NCBI GenBank assembly: GCA_900754495.1
Contig: CAAEDC010000161.1
Coordinates: 1-23,642 of the forward strand
DNA length: 23,642 nucleotides
Direction of reading: 5' to 3'
DNA from: Eggerthellaceae bacterium
Lineage (GTDB): Bacteria; Actinomycetota; Coriobacteriia; Coriobacteriales; Eggerthellaceae
Shown here: piece by piece, positions 15,763 to 22,454 of the stretch
How positions within the stretch are numbered: the stretch's first letter is position 1
Layout of the letters: the number at the start of each line of letters is the position of its first letter
The notes under the pieces: model-generated
Databases searched by the model: none
What the model was told of the DNA's origin: nothing
Seen by the model: only the letters and a program-made list of their open reading frames with translations
Program-made: the position numbers and the translations under genes

Positions 15763-15797
15763 CGCCGGGCGCGTTCGCGATGCGGGCGCGCCCGGTG
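15763..15797 (+). other. Strong GC stem-loop after the Fe-S subunit, without U-tract
   Basis: Arms CCGGGCGCG (15765-15773) and CGCGCCCGG (15787-15795) pair perfectly around a 13-nt loop. They extend by a G-U and a C-G pair to 15763 and 15797. No T-run follows, so it is not a standard intrinsic terminator. It could slow or partly stop transcription, or protect the 3' end of the Mo-enzyme message, setting a lower level for the downstream genes. Confidence 0.5.
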
Positions 15798-15824
15798 CGA
15801 CGCGATGGACGAGGAGGAATGGGG

Positions 15825-16124
15825 ATGGAGAATGCCGAGCGCGTCCGGTCGTATTGCGAGCGGAAGGGCATCCGCCCAGTCCCCATCTGCGGGATCGACG
15901 AGTTCCCCCTCGTTCTCGATGGGGCAGACGGCCGCCGCTACACGGAGGTGAGGGGCAACGTGTGGATGGACGTCGCCGGCGAAGGGGATGTCGCCTATGT
16001 GGGCACATCCCGTCACGGAGGGCATATCACGTTGCGGCCCCTGTTCGTGAAGATCGACGGCGGCTGGAAAAGCGCGATGACCGGCGAGCCGTCGGATTTC
16101 GGAAGTTGGAAGACGGCGCGGTAG
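15825..16124 (+). CDS. Small protein of unknown function (99 aa)
   Basis: I do not recognise a family. The product is soluble and mostly beta-like, with two cysteines (SYCERKG and PICGID) and a motif-like centre GADGRRYTEVRGNVWMDV. It has no signal peptide or membrane segment. The ATG at 15825 has GAGGAGGAA about seven bases upstream; an ATG at 15819 would abut that site and is less likely. Codon choice is like the neighbouring genes and the frame is uninterrupted, supporting a real gene. It lies between the Mo-enzyme small subunit and the second SlyD-like gene, all in one direction with short gaps, so it may be an accessory protein of that enzyme. This role is inference only. Confidence 0.6.
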   Translation: MENAERVRSYCERKGIRPVPICGIDEFPLVLDGADGRRYTEVRGNVWMDVAGEGDVAYVGTSRHGGHITLRPLFVKIDGGWKSAMTGEPSDFGSWKTAR

Positions 16125-16157
16125 CGGTCTCGCCGTATGGCTAGAAGGGAGCCTCCC

Positions 16158-16586
16158 ATGCTCAGAGACGGGCAGACGGTCAAGGTGGATTTTGTCGGCA
16201 AGCTCGCCAACGGGGCTGAGTTCAGCAACTCGCATCTGGTGGGCGAGCCGCTCTGCTTCACCTTGGGCGAAGGTGTCATGCTCGCAGCGTTCGAGGAGGT
16301 CGTGCGAGCCATGGACGTGGGGCAACGTGTGGAAGTGCGCATCCCCGTCGATAAGGCGTACGGGCCCTATGACGAATCCCTTGTCGAACGCGTCCCCGTC
16401 GCGCGCTTTCCCCATGCCGAAAGCCTGCCGGTGGGCAACTACATCGTGGTGGAGACCCCCGAAGAGTCCCTGCGTGTGAAGGTGCTCGGCTTCAAGGACG
16501 GCTATGTCTACCTCGACCACAACCATGAGCTCGCCGGAGAGGATCTGTATTTCGAGATCGAGCTTTTGGACGCCTCGCAGGAATGA
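16158..16586 (+). CDS. SlyD-like FKBP-type peptidyl-prolyl isomerase (second of two)
   Basis: This 142-aa protein matches SlyD-type FKBPs: VKVDFVGKLANGAEFSNS at the start, then AYGPYDESLVERVPVARFPH, VGNYIVVETPE and YLDHNHELAGEDLYFEIELL. It is clearly a paralogue of the protein at 9031-9531 (shared pattern YDESLVxRVPxxxxPHAxxL). It lacks any His- or Cys-rich metal-binding tail and ends soon after the FKBP core. A good ribosome-binding site (AAGGGAG, 16144-16150) is placed seven bases before the ATG. SlyD proteins assist folding and, in enterobacteria, nickel-enzyme maturation. A chaperone role for the adjacent Mo/Fe-S enzyme is a reasonable guess. The next gene is a small zinc-ribbon protein, the same order as at the upstream locus. 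Confidence 0.88.
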   Translation: MLRDGQTVKVDFVGKLANGAEFSNSHLVGEPLCFTLGEGVMLAAFEEVVRAMDVGQRVEVRIPVDKAYGPYDESLVERVPVARFPHAESLPVGNYIVVETPEESLRVKVLGFKDGYVYLDHNHELAGEDLYFEIELLDASQE

Positions 16587-16626
16587 ATGATGAGATGAGT
16601 TCAATCGAATAGTTAGGTGACGATCA

Positions 16627-16875
16627 ATGTGCTTCAGACCCGCTGAGATATCCATGAAGAAATGCGCCCAGTGCGGCGCGACCAACAAGCCCGTCGCCAC
16701 GGTGTGCGCCCAGTGCGGCGCGCCGCTGGACAACCGCAAGATCGACTTCGACGCCGACCAGGCATCGCTCGACGCCGCCGGCGCCATGCCGCCCGTCATG
16801 CCGGGTGCGCCCGCCGCGCCGTCGGCCCCCGGCGCCCCGGTTGCTCCTGGTTCTCCCAAGCCGCCTCAGGCGTAG
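16627..16875 (+). CDS. MCFRP-type small zinc-ribbon protein
   Basis: This 82-aa protein begins MCFRPAEIS, a start I associate with a recurring group of small zinc-ribbon proteins in Coriobacteriia and some Clostridia. A zinc ribbon follows, with two CxxC knuckles (KKCAQCGATNKP and VCAQCGAPLD, about residues 12-35). The C-terminal half is a low-complexity tail rich in Pro, Ala and Gly (repeats of APxAPGAP type), likely disordered. AGGTGA lies upstream of the ATG at 16627; an in-frame ATG at 16654 would remove the MCFRPA motif and is therefore less likely. The function of the group is unknown. It follows the second SlyD-like gene by 40 bp, mirroring the pairing of the 13-cysteine protein with the first SlyD-like gene. 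Confidence 0.8.
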   Translation: MCFRPAEISMKKCAQCGATNKPVATVCAQCGAPLDNRKIDFDADQASLDAAGAMPPVMPGAPAAPSAPGAPVAPGSPKPPQA

Positions 16876-16929
16876 GGAGCAATCTCACCCTCCCATGACG
16901 GCGGGCGATCATCTCGTGGAGTTGCGAAT

Positions 16930-16944
16930 TGACGCATGCCGTCA
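16930..16944 (+). promoter_or_regulatory. Inverted repeat upstream of the VOC gene, possible operator
   Basis: The arms TGACG and CGTCA flank a 5-bp centre (CATGC). The left arm overlaps a -35-like TTGACG (16929-16934), and a poor -10-like TTTTAC lies about 19 bp further on. The element sits in the 106-bp gap before the VOC gene, the first gap here large enough for a separate promoter. Its use as an operator is speculative. Confidence 0.3.
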
Positions 16945-16981
16945 GCAGAACCCTTTTACATCTTCGACGATAGGAGGAATC

Positions 16982-17521
16982 ATGCGCACCGTCCATTCTC
17001 TGACAAAGTACGGCCCTGACCAGCTGTCGTATTGGGTCGAAGACGTCGACGCCGCAGCTGAGCATTTCGCAAAGGTGTTTGGTGCCGGTCCGTTTCTGAA
17101 GATGGGTCCGTTGAAGTTCGAAAAGGCGATCGTCCATGGCAAGCCGGCAGACCCCGAGCTCATCATAGCTTTGGGCATGTGGGGCCAGATCCAAGTGGAG
17201 TTCGTCCAGAAGGTCAATGCCGAAGCGCACTTATTCGATGATTTCGGCTATGGCTTCAACCACATCAACATTTGCGTCGACGACGTGGAAGGCACCGTGA
17301 GGCAGCTTGAAAAAGACGGCTATGAAGTTGGCATGTACATGGAGTCGTCCGGCGCACCCATCTACTATATGAACTCCATGAACAAGATTGGTCACTGCAT
17401 CGAACTGCATGCACCCAACCCCACGATCGCCATGTGCAAGAAAGCGGTAGAGCTGTGGGATGGAAAGGATCCGTTCATGGACATGGCCGAGGTGATCGCC
17501 GCCATGCGCGCTGGAGCATAA
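16982..17521 (+). CDS. VOC-superfamily (glyoxalase-fold) protein
   Basis: The 179-aa product has the paired beta-alpha-beta modules of the vicinal oxygen chelate fold: module one at about residues 10-75, module two at about 90-145. Likely metal ligands are Q14 (QLSYWVED), E73 (QVEFVQ), H94 (FNHINICVDD) and E141 (HCIELHAPN). This Gln/Glu/His/Glu set resembles that of human-type glyoxalase I rather than the more common His-first set. Relatives include glyoxalases, methylmalonyl-CoA epimerases and ring-cleaving dioxygenases; the last is unlikely if the host is anaerobic. The ribosome-binding site TAGGAGGAATC is excellent. GC content is visibly lower than in the mre or prfA regions, suggesting a different origin. 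A hairpin terminator follows at 17609-17638. The substrate is unknown. Confidence 0.82.
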   Translation: MRTVHSLTKYGPDQLSYWVEDVDAAAEHFAKVFGAGPFLKMGPLKFEKAIVHGKPADPELIIALGMWGQIQVEFVQKVNAEAHLFDDFGYGFNHINICVDDVEGTVRQLEKDGYEVGMYMESSGAPIYYMNSMNKIGHCIELHAPNPTIAMCKKAVELWDGKDPFMDMAEVIAAMRAGA

Positions 17522-17555
17522 CTCCAGCCAGCGTCATCTTTCCTTTATGGAGCCT

Positions 17556-17592
17556 AAACGCGTTTTGCGCTCTACGGTTAATGGAGGATAAT
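17556..17592 (+). promoter_or_regulatory. Candidate promoter with overlapping palindrome, upstream of the transporter
   Basis: A -35-like TTGCGC (17565-17570) and a good -10 GATAAT (17587-17592) are separated by 16 bp. The perfect 10-bp palindrome AAACGCGTTT (17556-17565) touches the -35 and is a candidate operator. Transcription would start near 17599, ten bases before the hairpin terminator, which would then lie in the leader of the transporter mRNA. Confidence 0.4.
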
Positions 17593-17608
17593 AGTTCTCG
17601 TCGATTTC

Positions 17609-17638
17609 GGCCCACCGCGTTTTGCGGCGGGCCTTTCT
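17609..17638 (+). terminator. Rho-independent terminator after the VOC gene
   Basis: Arms GGCCCACCGC (17609-17618) and GCGGCGGGCC (17624-17633) form a 10-bp stem with one mismatch around the loop GTTTT, followed by TTTCT. This is the clearest intrinsic terminator in the window. It probably ends the VOC transcript. Because a promoter-like sequence lies just before it, it could also act as an attenuator for the transporter gene. Confidence 0.75.
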
Positions 17639-17670
17639 ATGGGGTATTCACGGGGGAGGCGCGCTGCGTC

Positions 17671-19134
17671 ATGGCGCGAGACGCTGATTTTGCAAAACGT
17701 ATGCTTCAATATGCCGGTGCCGCAGCCGGTGTGGTGCTTGGCGTTGTGGCGGCGCTTGCTTTGCCGGCTGCGGGGCTTTCCGCCCAGGCGGCTCAGGCAA
17801 TGGGCATTCTGGTGTGGGCCATTGTGTGGTGGGTTCTGCGCATCTTCCCCGAGATGGTCACGGCCTTCATCATGGCGGTGCTGTTCATTGCGGTGGCGGG
17901 AATTCCGGTTGACACCGTGTTCGCATCGTTTGCGGGTGAGACGTGGTGGCTTTTGTTCGCGGCGTTCGGCCTGGGCGTGGGCATGAAGGAAAGCGGGCTG
18001 GTCACGCGCATCGCGCATGTGGTGCTGAGCAAGTTCCCCGCTACGTTCAAGGCGCAAGCTGCTGCCATCATCGCGTCCGGCACGGTCATTGGACCGCTGA
18101 TTCCCAGTATGTCCGCAAAACTTGCCGTCATCACGCCGCTGTCGTTCGGCATCGGCGAATCGCTTGGATACAAGCCCAAGAGCCGCGAAATGAACGGCTT
18201 GTTCCTTGCAGCGCTTACGGGCGTGCGCACGGTGGGTCCACTGTTCATCAGCGCGTGCGTCATCGGCTATGCGTTGCTGGCGTTCTATCCCGAGGATGTG
18301 CAAGCGCATTTCAACATGGTCAACTGGTTTATTGCGGCGCTGCCGTGGTTCATTTTCGCGACGGTGGTCAACTTCGCGGTGATCGTGTTCATGTACGGCC
18401 CGAAGGGGGAGCGCAAGCGCTCACGCAAGGCAACGGGTTCAGCGGAAACGGACGGCGCGCCATCAAAGGCGCATCCGATTGAGGAAAACGACCTGGGCCC
18501 GATGTCGGCCGCCGAAAAGAAGATGCTCGCCATCATTCTTGCCACGGTGGCGCTGTGGGTGCTGGAGCCTTTGCACGGCATCCCGTCGGTTGCCGTCGGC
18601 ATTGCAGGAGTTGCGGCGTTTCTTGGGCTGCGTGTGTGCACGATGAAGGCCTTCCGCGCGGGTCTGAACTGGGAGAGCCTGCTGTTCATCGGCACCGCGA
18701 TGGGGCTTGCGACCGTGTTCTCTTACACCGGCATCGACACGTGGGTGGTCGAGCTTGTCGGCCCCGTGATGCAGCATCTGGCGTTTTCACCGTTCACGTT
18801 CGTGGTGGGAATCGCGCTTGCCACGGTGGCGCTGCGTTTCGTCATCGCGTCCGAGATGGCGTTCATCAACATCTTCATGGCGTTCATGGCGCCGATGGCC
18901 GTGTCGCTCGGCATCAACCCGTGGGTGGTCGGCTTCGCGGTGTACGCCATGGTCAACCCCTGGTTCATGATGTACCAGAACCCCATCTACATGGCCGCGT
19001 TCTATTCCGTCGACGGACGCATGGTCAACCATGGGCCGATGGCCGCGTACTGCGGCATCTACCTGGCTATCTGCCTGGCGGGCCTGCTGCTGTCGATTCC
19101 GTATTGGATGGCGACGGGCATCTACGCGCTGTGA
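17671..19134 (+). CDS. DASS/SLC13-family anion transporter
   Basis: The 487-aa protein has about 12 hydrophobic segments and belongs to the divalent anion:sodium symporter family, which carries dicarboxylates, citrate, tartrate or sulfate. Recognisable parts are the ion-site hairpin region ASGTVIGPLIPSMSAKLAVI (about residues 130-149) and the corresponding C-terminal half with FVIASEMAFINIFMAFMAPM. A charged cytoplasmic loop with KGERKRSRKATG lies between the halves. The ATG at 17671 was chosen because it starts the protein just before the first helix and lies after the terminator hairpin. The GGGGGAG upstream is spaced a little far (~13 bp). An in-frame ATG at 17581 would put the terminator inside the coding region and is unlikely. 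The substrate is unknown; a carboxylated aromatic or a fermentation acid is possible. Confidence 0.85.
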   Translation: MARDADFAKRMLQYAGAAAGVVLGVVAALALPAAGLSAQAAQAMGILVWAIVWWVLRIFPEMVTAFIMAVLFIAVAGIPVDTVFASFAGETWWLLFAAFGLGVGMKESGLVTRIAHVVLSKFPATFKAQAAAIIASGTVIGPLIPSMSAKLAVITPLSFGIGESLGYKPKSREMNGLFLAALTGVRTVGPLFISACVIGYALLAFYPEDVQAHFNMVNWFIAALPWFIFATVVNFAVIVFMYGPKGERKRSRKATGSAETDGAPSKAHPIEENDLGPMSAAEKKMLAIILATVALWVLEPLHGIPSVAVGIAGVAAFLGLRVCTMKAFRAGLNWESLLFIGTAMGLATVFSYTGIDTWVVELVGPVMQHLAFSPFTFVVGIALATVALRFVIASEMAFINIFMAFMAPMAVSLGINPWVVGFAVYAMVNPWFMMYQNPIYMAAFYSVDGRMVNHGPMAAYCGIYLAICLAGLLLSIPYWMATGIYAL

Positions 19135-19222
19135 TGCGCCGTGATGCCTCGCGTTCTGCCGCGCTTCGGGATGCTCCTGCGGCGCGCGATCGGCTATCCT
19201 CGGTTTCCGCGAAACGCCGCGC

Positions 19223-20173
19223 TTACAGCTCCAGCTGGTTGATGATCTCGCGCAGCGTGCGCGCCGACTCGTGCAGACGCGTCGTTTCATGCTCGTCGAG
19301 GGGATGCGGCACCTGGTAGTCCACGCCGCCGCGTCCGACGACGCAGGGCATCGACAGCACGACGTCGTGCAGCCCGTAGGGGCCGTCCTGGTAGCTCGAC
19401 ACGGTGAGGATCGGCTTCTCGTCGCGCATGATCGCCTCGCAGATGCGCTTGACCGACATCGCGATGCCGTAGTAGGTGGCCTTCTTCTTCTTGATGATCT
19501 CGTAGGCGGAGTTCTTCACGTCCGCCGCGATGCGGCGCATCGACTCGTCGTGGTCGAAATGCCCGCGCAGCTCGCAGAAGTCGTTCACGGGGATACCCGA
19601 GACGTTGGCGGTCGACCAGATCGCGATCTCGCTGTCGCCGTGCTCGCCGATGATGCGCGCGTGCACGTTGCGCGGGTCGACGCCGAGATGCTGGCCCAGG
19701 ATGTACTTGAAGCGCGCGCTGTCGAGCACCGTGCCCGATCCGATGACGCGGTTGGCGGGCATACCGGAAAGCTTCAGCGCGACGTAGGTGAGGATGTCGA
19801 CGGGGTTGGACACGACGAGCATGATGCCGTCGAACCCCGCGCCGGTGAGCTGCGGGATGATCGATTTGAAGATCGCCACGTTCTTGTGGACGAGGTCGAG
19901 CCGCGTCTCGCCGGGCTTCTGGGCGGCGCCGGCGGTGATGATGGCGATGTCGGCGCCGGCGGCGTCGGCGTAATCGCCCGCGTAGATGTTCATGGGGCTG
20001 GCGAAGGGCATGCCGTGCGCGATGTCGAGCGCCTCGCCCTCGGCGCGGTCGCGGTCGACGTCGATCAGGACCATCTCACGGAACAGACTGCTCTGCATGA
20101 GGGCGAACGCGGTCGCGGATCCCACGAATCCGCATCCGATGATGGCGACCTTGCGCTGGTTGATGACGGGCAT
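19223..20173 (-). CDS. ldh: L-lactate dehydrogenase
   Basis: This NAD-dependent enzyme interconverts pyruvate and L-lactate. The 316-aa protein has the Rossmann motif VAIIGCGFVGSATA near its start and the substrate loop AGAAQKPGETRLDLV. The Gln in that loop is typical of lactate rather than malate dehydrogenases, which have Arg there. It also has NPVDILTYVA, the substrate-binding Arg in TVLDSARFKYIL, and the catalytic His in GEHGDSE. The length is normal for the family. The ATG at 20173 (MPVINQRKV) has AAAGG upstream on the minus strand; the open frame further upstream is not LDH-like. It lies 76 bp downstream of the DegV gene on the same strand and may be co-transcribed with it. It faces the transporter convergently, with 88 bp between stops. 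Confidence 0.95.
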   Translation of the reverse strand: MPVINQRKVAIIGCGFVGSATAFALMQSSLFREMVLIDVDRDRAEGEALDIAHGMPFASPMNIYAGDYADAAGADIAIITAGAAQKPGETRLDLVHKNVAIFKSIIPQLTGAGFDGIMLVVSNPVDILTYVALKLSGMPANRVIGSGTVLDSARFKYILGQHLGVDPRNVHARIIGEHGDSEIAIWSTANVSGIPVNDFCELRGHFDHDESMRRIAADVKNSAYEIIKKKKATYYGIAMSVKRICEAIMRDEKPILTVSSYQDGPYGLHDVVLSMPCVVGRGGVDYQVPHPLDEHETTRLHESARTLREIINQLEL

Positions 20174-20249
20174 GGCGGTGCCTTTCGCTTCGGGGCGTCT
20201 TGTCGGGGCGCCGGGCGTGCTGCGCCGGGCGGCTGGGGAGATTGTACCG

Positions 20250-21104
20250 TTATTCGACGGGATCTTGGGTGACGAAGCACAGGCCGACGCAATCGGGGCC
20301 CAGGTGCGCTCCGATCGTGGGGCCGATCTGGATGTCGCGCGTGGTGGCGCGGTCGATTCCGAAGCGCTCACAGAAATCGGAGGCGAACTCCTCGACGATC
20401 TCCATCCCGAGCGAGTACACGAACGTGATCTGCCAAGCGGGATCGAAGGGGTGGTTCTCGAACTCCTGGCGCAGGCGCTTCTCGCCGGCGTGGCGTCCGC
20501 GCGCCTTGCCGATCGGCGCCACCGCGCCGTCGCTGACGGCGACGACGGGCTTGATGCTCAAAAGGTCGCCCACCTTGGCGAGGCCCGAGGGGATGCGTCC
20601 GCCGCGGCGCAGGTACTCCAGCTTGTCGAGCACGCCGCAGATGCGGATATGGTCGCGGAGGTACTCGAGGCGAGGCAGGATCTCCGCCGGCGTCTTGCCC
20701 TCGTCGCGCAGCCGCGCGGCCTCCTCGACCAGCAGGCGCTGCGAGGCGATCGCGTGGCGCGTGTCCATGACGGTGATGCGGTCCTCCCATCCGGAGAGCC
20801 CCGCGGCGATCCGCGCCGACTCGACGGTGCCGGACAGCGCGCCGGAAAGGCAGATCACGAGCACGTCCTCGTCCGCTGCGCGCGCCTCCTCGTAAAGCGC
20901 CAGGTAGGCGTCGGGGGAGGGCTGGCTGGTGGTGGGGAAGTCGTCGCGTTCGGCGAGCATCGTGTAGAAGCGGTCGAACATCTCATGCGTGTTCCGGTCG
21001 AAATGCTCGCCGCCCAGCATGATGTCGAGCTGCACCAAGCGCACGTCGAGCGCTTCCGCCTCGCTTTGGAGGATGTCGGACGCCGAATCGGTGATGATCA
21101 TCAT
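20250..21104 (-). CDS. DegV-family fatty-acid-binding protein
   Basis: DegV (FakB-like) proteins bind a fatty acid and in many bacteria present it to the kinase FakA for phosphorylation. The 284-aa product opens MMIITDSASDI, contains the conserved DDFPTTSQPSPDAYLALYEE and VLVICLSGALSGTVESARIA segments, and later LDKLEYLRRGGRIPSGLAKV and LLSIKPVV. All are diagnostic of the family. The start at 21104 is preferred because GCGAGG lies eight bases upstream and the family begins at this point. An upstream in-frame ATG at 21122 lacks a ribosome-binding site. The gene is divergent from trxB across about 290 bp and probably forms an operon with the lactate dehydrogenase gene downstream. The fakA partner is not in the window. 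Confidence 0.93.
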   Translation of the reverse strand: MMIITDSASDILQSEAEALDVRLVQLDIMLGGEHFDRNTHEMFDRFYTMLAERDDFPTTSQPSPDAYLALYEEARAADEDVLVICLSGALSGTVESARIAAGLSGWEDRITVMDTRHAIASQRLLVEEAARLRDEGKTPAEILPRLEYLRDHIRICGVLDKLEYLRRGGRIPSGLAKVGDLLSIKPVVAVSDGAVAPIGKARGRHAGEKRLRQEFENHPFDPAWQITFVYSLGMEIVEEFASDFCERFGIDRATTRDIQIGPTIGAHLGPDCVGLCFVTQDPVE

Positions 21105-21180
21105 GGGATGCCTCGCTGCCATGTTGTGTTAAGAGGTTGGCCAGTCATCCGAGAACGATCGGGTGGCTAGGTGAACAGTA

Positions 21181-21186
21181 ATGATA
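21181..21186 (-). promoter_or_regulatory. Candidate -10 box for the DegV-ldh operon
   Basis: On the minus strand the hexamer TATCAT (5/6 match to TATAAT) lies about 75 bp upstream of the DegV start, in the divergent gap shared with trxB. No good -35 is seen at normal spacing, so this is tentative. Confidence 0.3.
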
Positions 21187-21314
21187 CCACCGCGGTCGGG
21201 ACGGATGCGCGCTTTAAGGTTGAATCCCGAAGTGGCTCCGTGCCTTCTCCGGCGATTTGGATCCGGCTGTCCCGTATCGCCTCCGCGCCGCCTTCGCGCG
21301 CCGCGGCGATGGCG

Positions 21315-21320
21315 TATACT
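21315..21320 (+). promoter_or_regulatory. Candidate -10 box for trxB
   Basis: TATACT (5/6 match) sits 77 bp before the trxB start within the divergent region 21105-21397. The -35 region is poor: TTCGCG is the best match at 16-bp spacing. The rest of this gap shows no gene or strong hairpin. Confidence 0.4.
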
Positions 21321-21397
21321 CGCCGGGGGCGCAAATGACGCAACTGCGCCGTTCGGAATGCGCGCACGACGACGATTGCGCGCCGAAGGAGGAGACC

Positions 21398-22351
21398 ATG
21401 TCCGATACCGTCAACGAAACGCCGGGCGCCGACGCCGTCCTCGACATCGCCGTCATCGGCGCGGGCCCCGCCGGCCTGACCGCCGGCCTGTACGCCGCGC
21501 GCGCCGGCATGGATGTGGCGGTGTTCGAGCGCACGGCCCCGGGCGGCCAGCTCGCCCAGACCGATCAGCTGGAGAACTATCCGGGATTCCCCGAGGGCAC
21601 CGAGGGGTTCGCGCTCGCGTACTCGATGAAGCAGCAGGCGGACCGCTTCGGCGTCAAGAACTTCAGCGAGGACGTCACCGCGGTCGATTTCGCCGCCGAT
21701 CCCAAGATCCTGACCACCCCGTTCGGCGAGCATAGGGCGCGCGCCGTCATCGTCGCCACGGGCGCCCGTCCGCGCAAGCTCGGCATCCCCGAGGAGGAGG
21801 CCCTGGCGGGGCGCGGCGTGTCCTACTGCGCCACCTGCGACGGCAACTTCTTCCGCGGCAAGACGGTAGCGGTGGTCGGCGGTGGCAACACCGCCGCGGC
21901 GGACGCGCTCTACCTGGCGCGCATCTGCGAGAAGGTCTACCTGATCCACCGGCGCGACCAGCTGCGCGCGACGGCCGTCTACCATCAGCGCCTCGCCGAC
22001 CTGCACAACGTCGAGTTCGTGTGGAACTCCACGGTCACGTCGCTTTCGGCCAACGAGATGGGCGCGCTCGCGGCGGCGACGGTGCGCGACAAGGTCACCG
22101 GCGAGGAGCGCGTGCTCGAGGTGTCCGGCCTGTTCGTCGCGGTCGGCACGCTTCCCAACACCGAGTTTCTGCAAGGGGCGCTCGACGTCGACGAGGCGGG
22201 TTACATCCTGACCGACGAGAACGGCGCGACGAGCGCCGCCGGTGTCTGGGCGGCGGGCGACGTGCGCAGAAAGGCGCTGCGCCAGGTGGTCACGGCCGTT
22301 TCCGACGGCGCCGTGTGCGCCGAGCAGGCTGCCGAGCACCTCTCCTTGTAG
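21398..22351 (+). CDS. trxB: Thioredoxin reductase
   Basis: This flavoenzyme passes electrons from NADPH to thioredoxin. The 317-aa protein has the FAD motif GAGPAG (21-26), the redox-active pair C144-A-T-C147 in VSYCATCDGNFF, the nucleotide-binding GGGNTA (161-166) followed by HRRDQLRA (184-191), and the C-terminal GVWAAGDVR that closes over FAD. Length and motif order are typical of low-molecular-weight TrxB. An N-terminal extension of ~15 residues precedes the first strand. The ATG at 21398 has an ideal ribosome-binding site (GAAGGAGGAG). The gene is divergent from degV. It is followed after 103 bp by prfA, which appears to have its own promoter. Thioredoxin itself is not in the window. 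Confidence 0.95.
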   Translation: MSDTVNETPGADAVLDIAVIGAGPAGLTAGLYAARAGMDVAVFERTAPGGQLAQTDQLENYPGFPEGTEGFALAYSMKQQADRFGVKNFSEDVTAVDFAADPKILTTPFGEHRARAVIVATGARPRKLGIPEEEALAGRGVSYCATCDGNFFRGKTVAVVGGGNTAAADALYLARICEKVYLIHRRDQLRATAVYHQRLADLHNVEFVWNSTVTSLSANEMGALAAATVRDKVTGEERVLEVSGLFVAVGTLPNTEFLQGALDVDEAGYILTDENGATSAAGVWAAGDVRRKALRQVVTAVSDGAVCAEQAAEHLSL

Positions 22352-22362
22352 CTTGCGTCGTC

Positions 22363-22371
22363 TGATATACT
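22363..22371 (+). promoter_or_regulatory. Extended -10 promoter upstream of prfA
   Basis: TGATATACT combines an extended TG motif with TATACT (5/6 match). It lies 12 bp after the trxB stop, and transcription would start near 22378, about 77 bp before prfA. No good -35 hexamer is present, as is common for extended -10 promoters. Confidence 0.5.
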
Positions 22372-22454
22372 TGAAAGTTGCGAAATCTCGCGGCGCTCGA
22401 CTGCGCCCTGAACCGATACGACGTTGCGGACAAGTAAGGATGCGTGCCTGAACT

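Noticed and set aside
12179..15886. 1235-codon open frame on the minus strand opposite the Mo-enzyme genes
   Set aside because: Low-complexity composition and no motifs; it is the antisense of two unmistakable metalloenzyme subunits.
17581..17670. Longer transporter start at ATG 17581
   Set aside because: It would place the -10 box and the intrinsic terminator inside the coding sequence and add a non-family N-terminus.
19135..19222. Bidirectional terminator between the convergent transporter and lactate dehydrogenase genes
   Set aside because: Only short imperfect stems (for example GTTTC/GAAAC) without T-runs on either strand.
19223..20173. Possibility that the dehydrogenase is malate rather than lactate dehydrogenase
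   Set aside because: The substrate loop reads AQKPGETR with Gln, as in lactate dehydrogenases; malate enzymes have Arg there.
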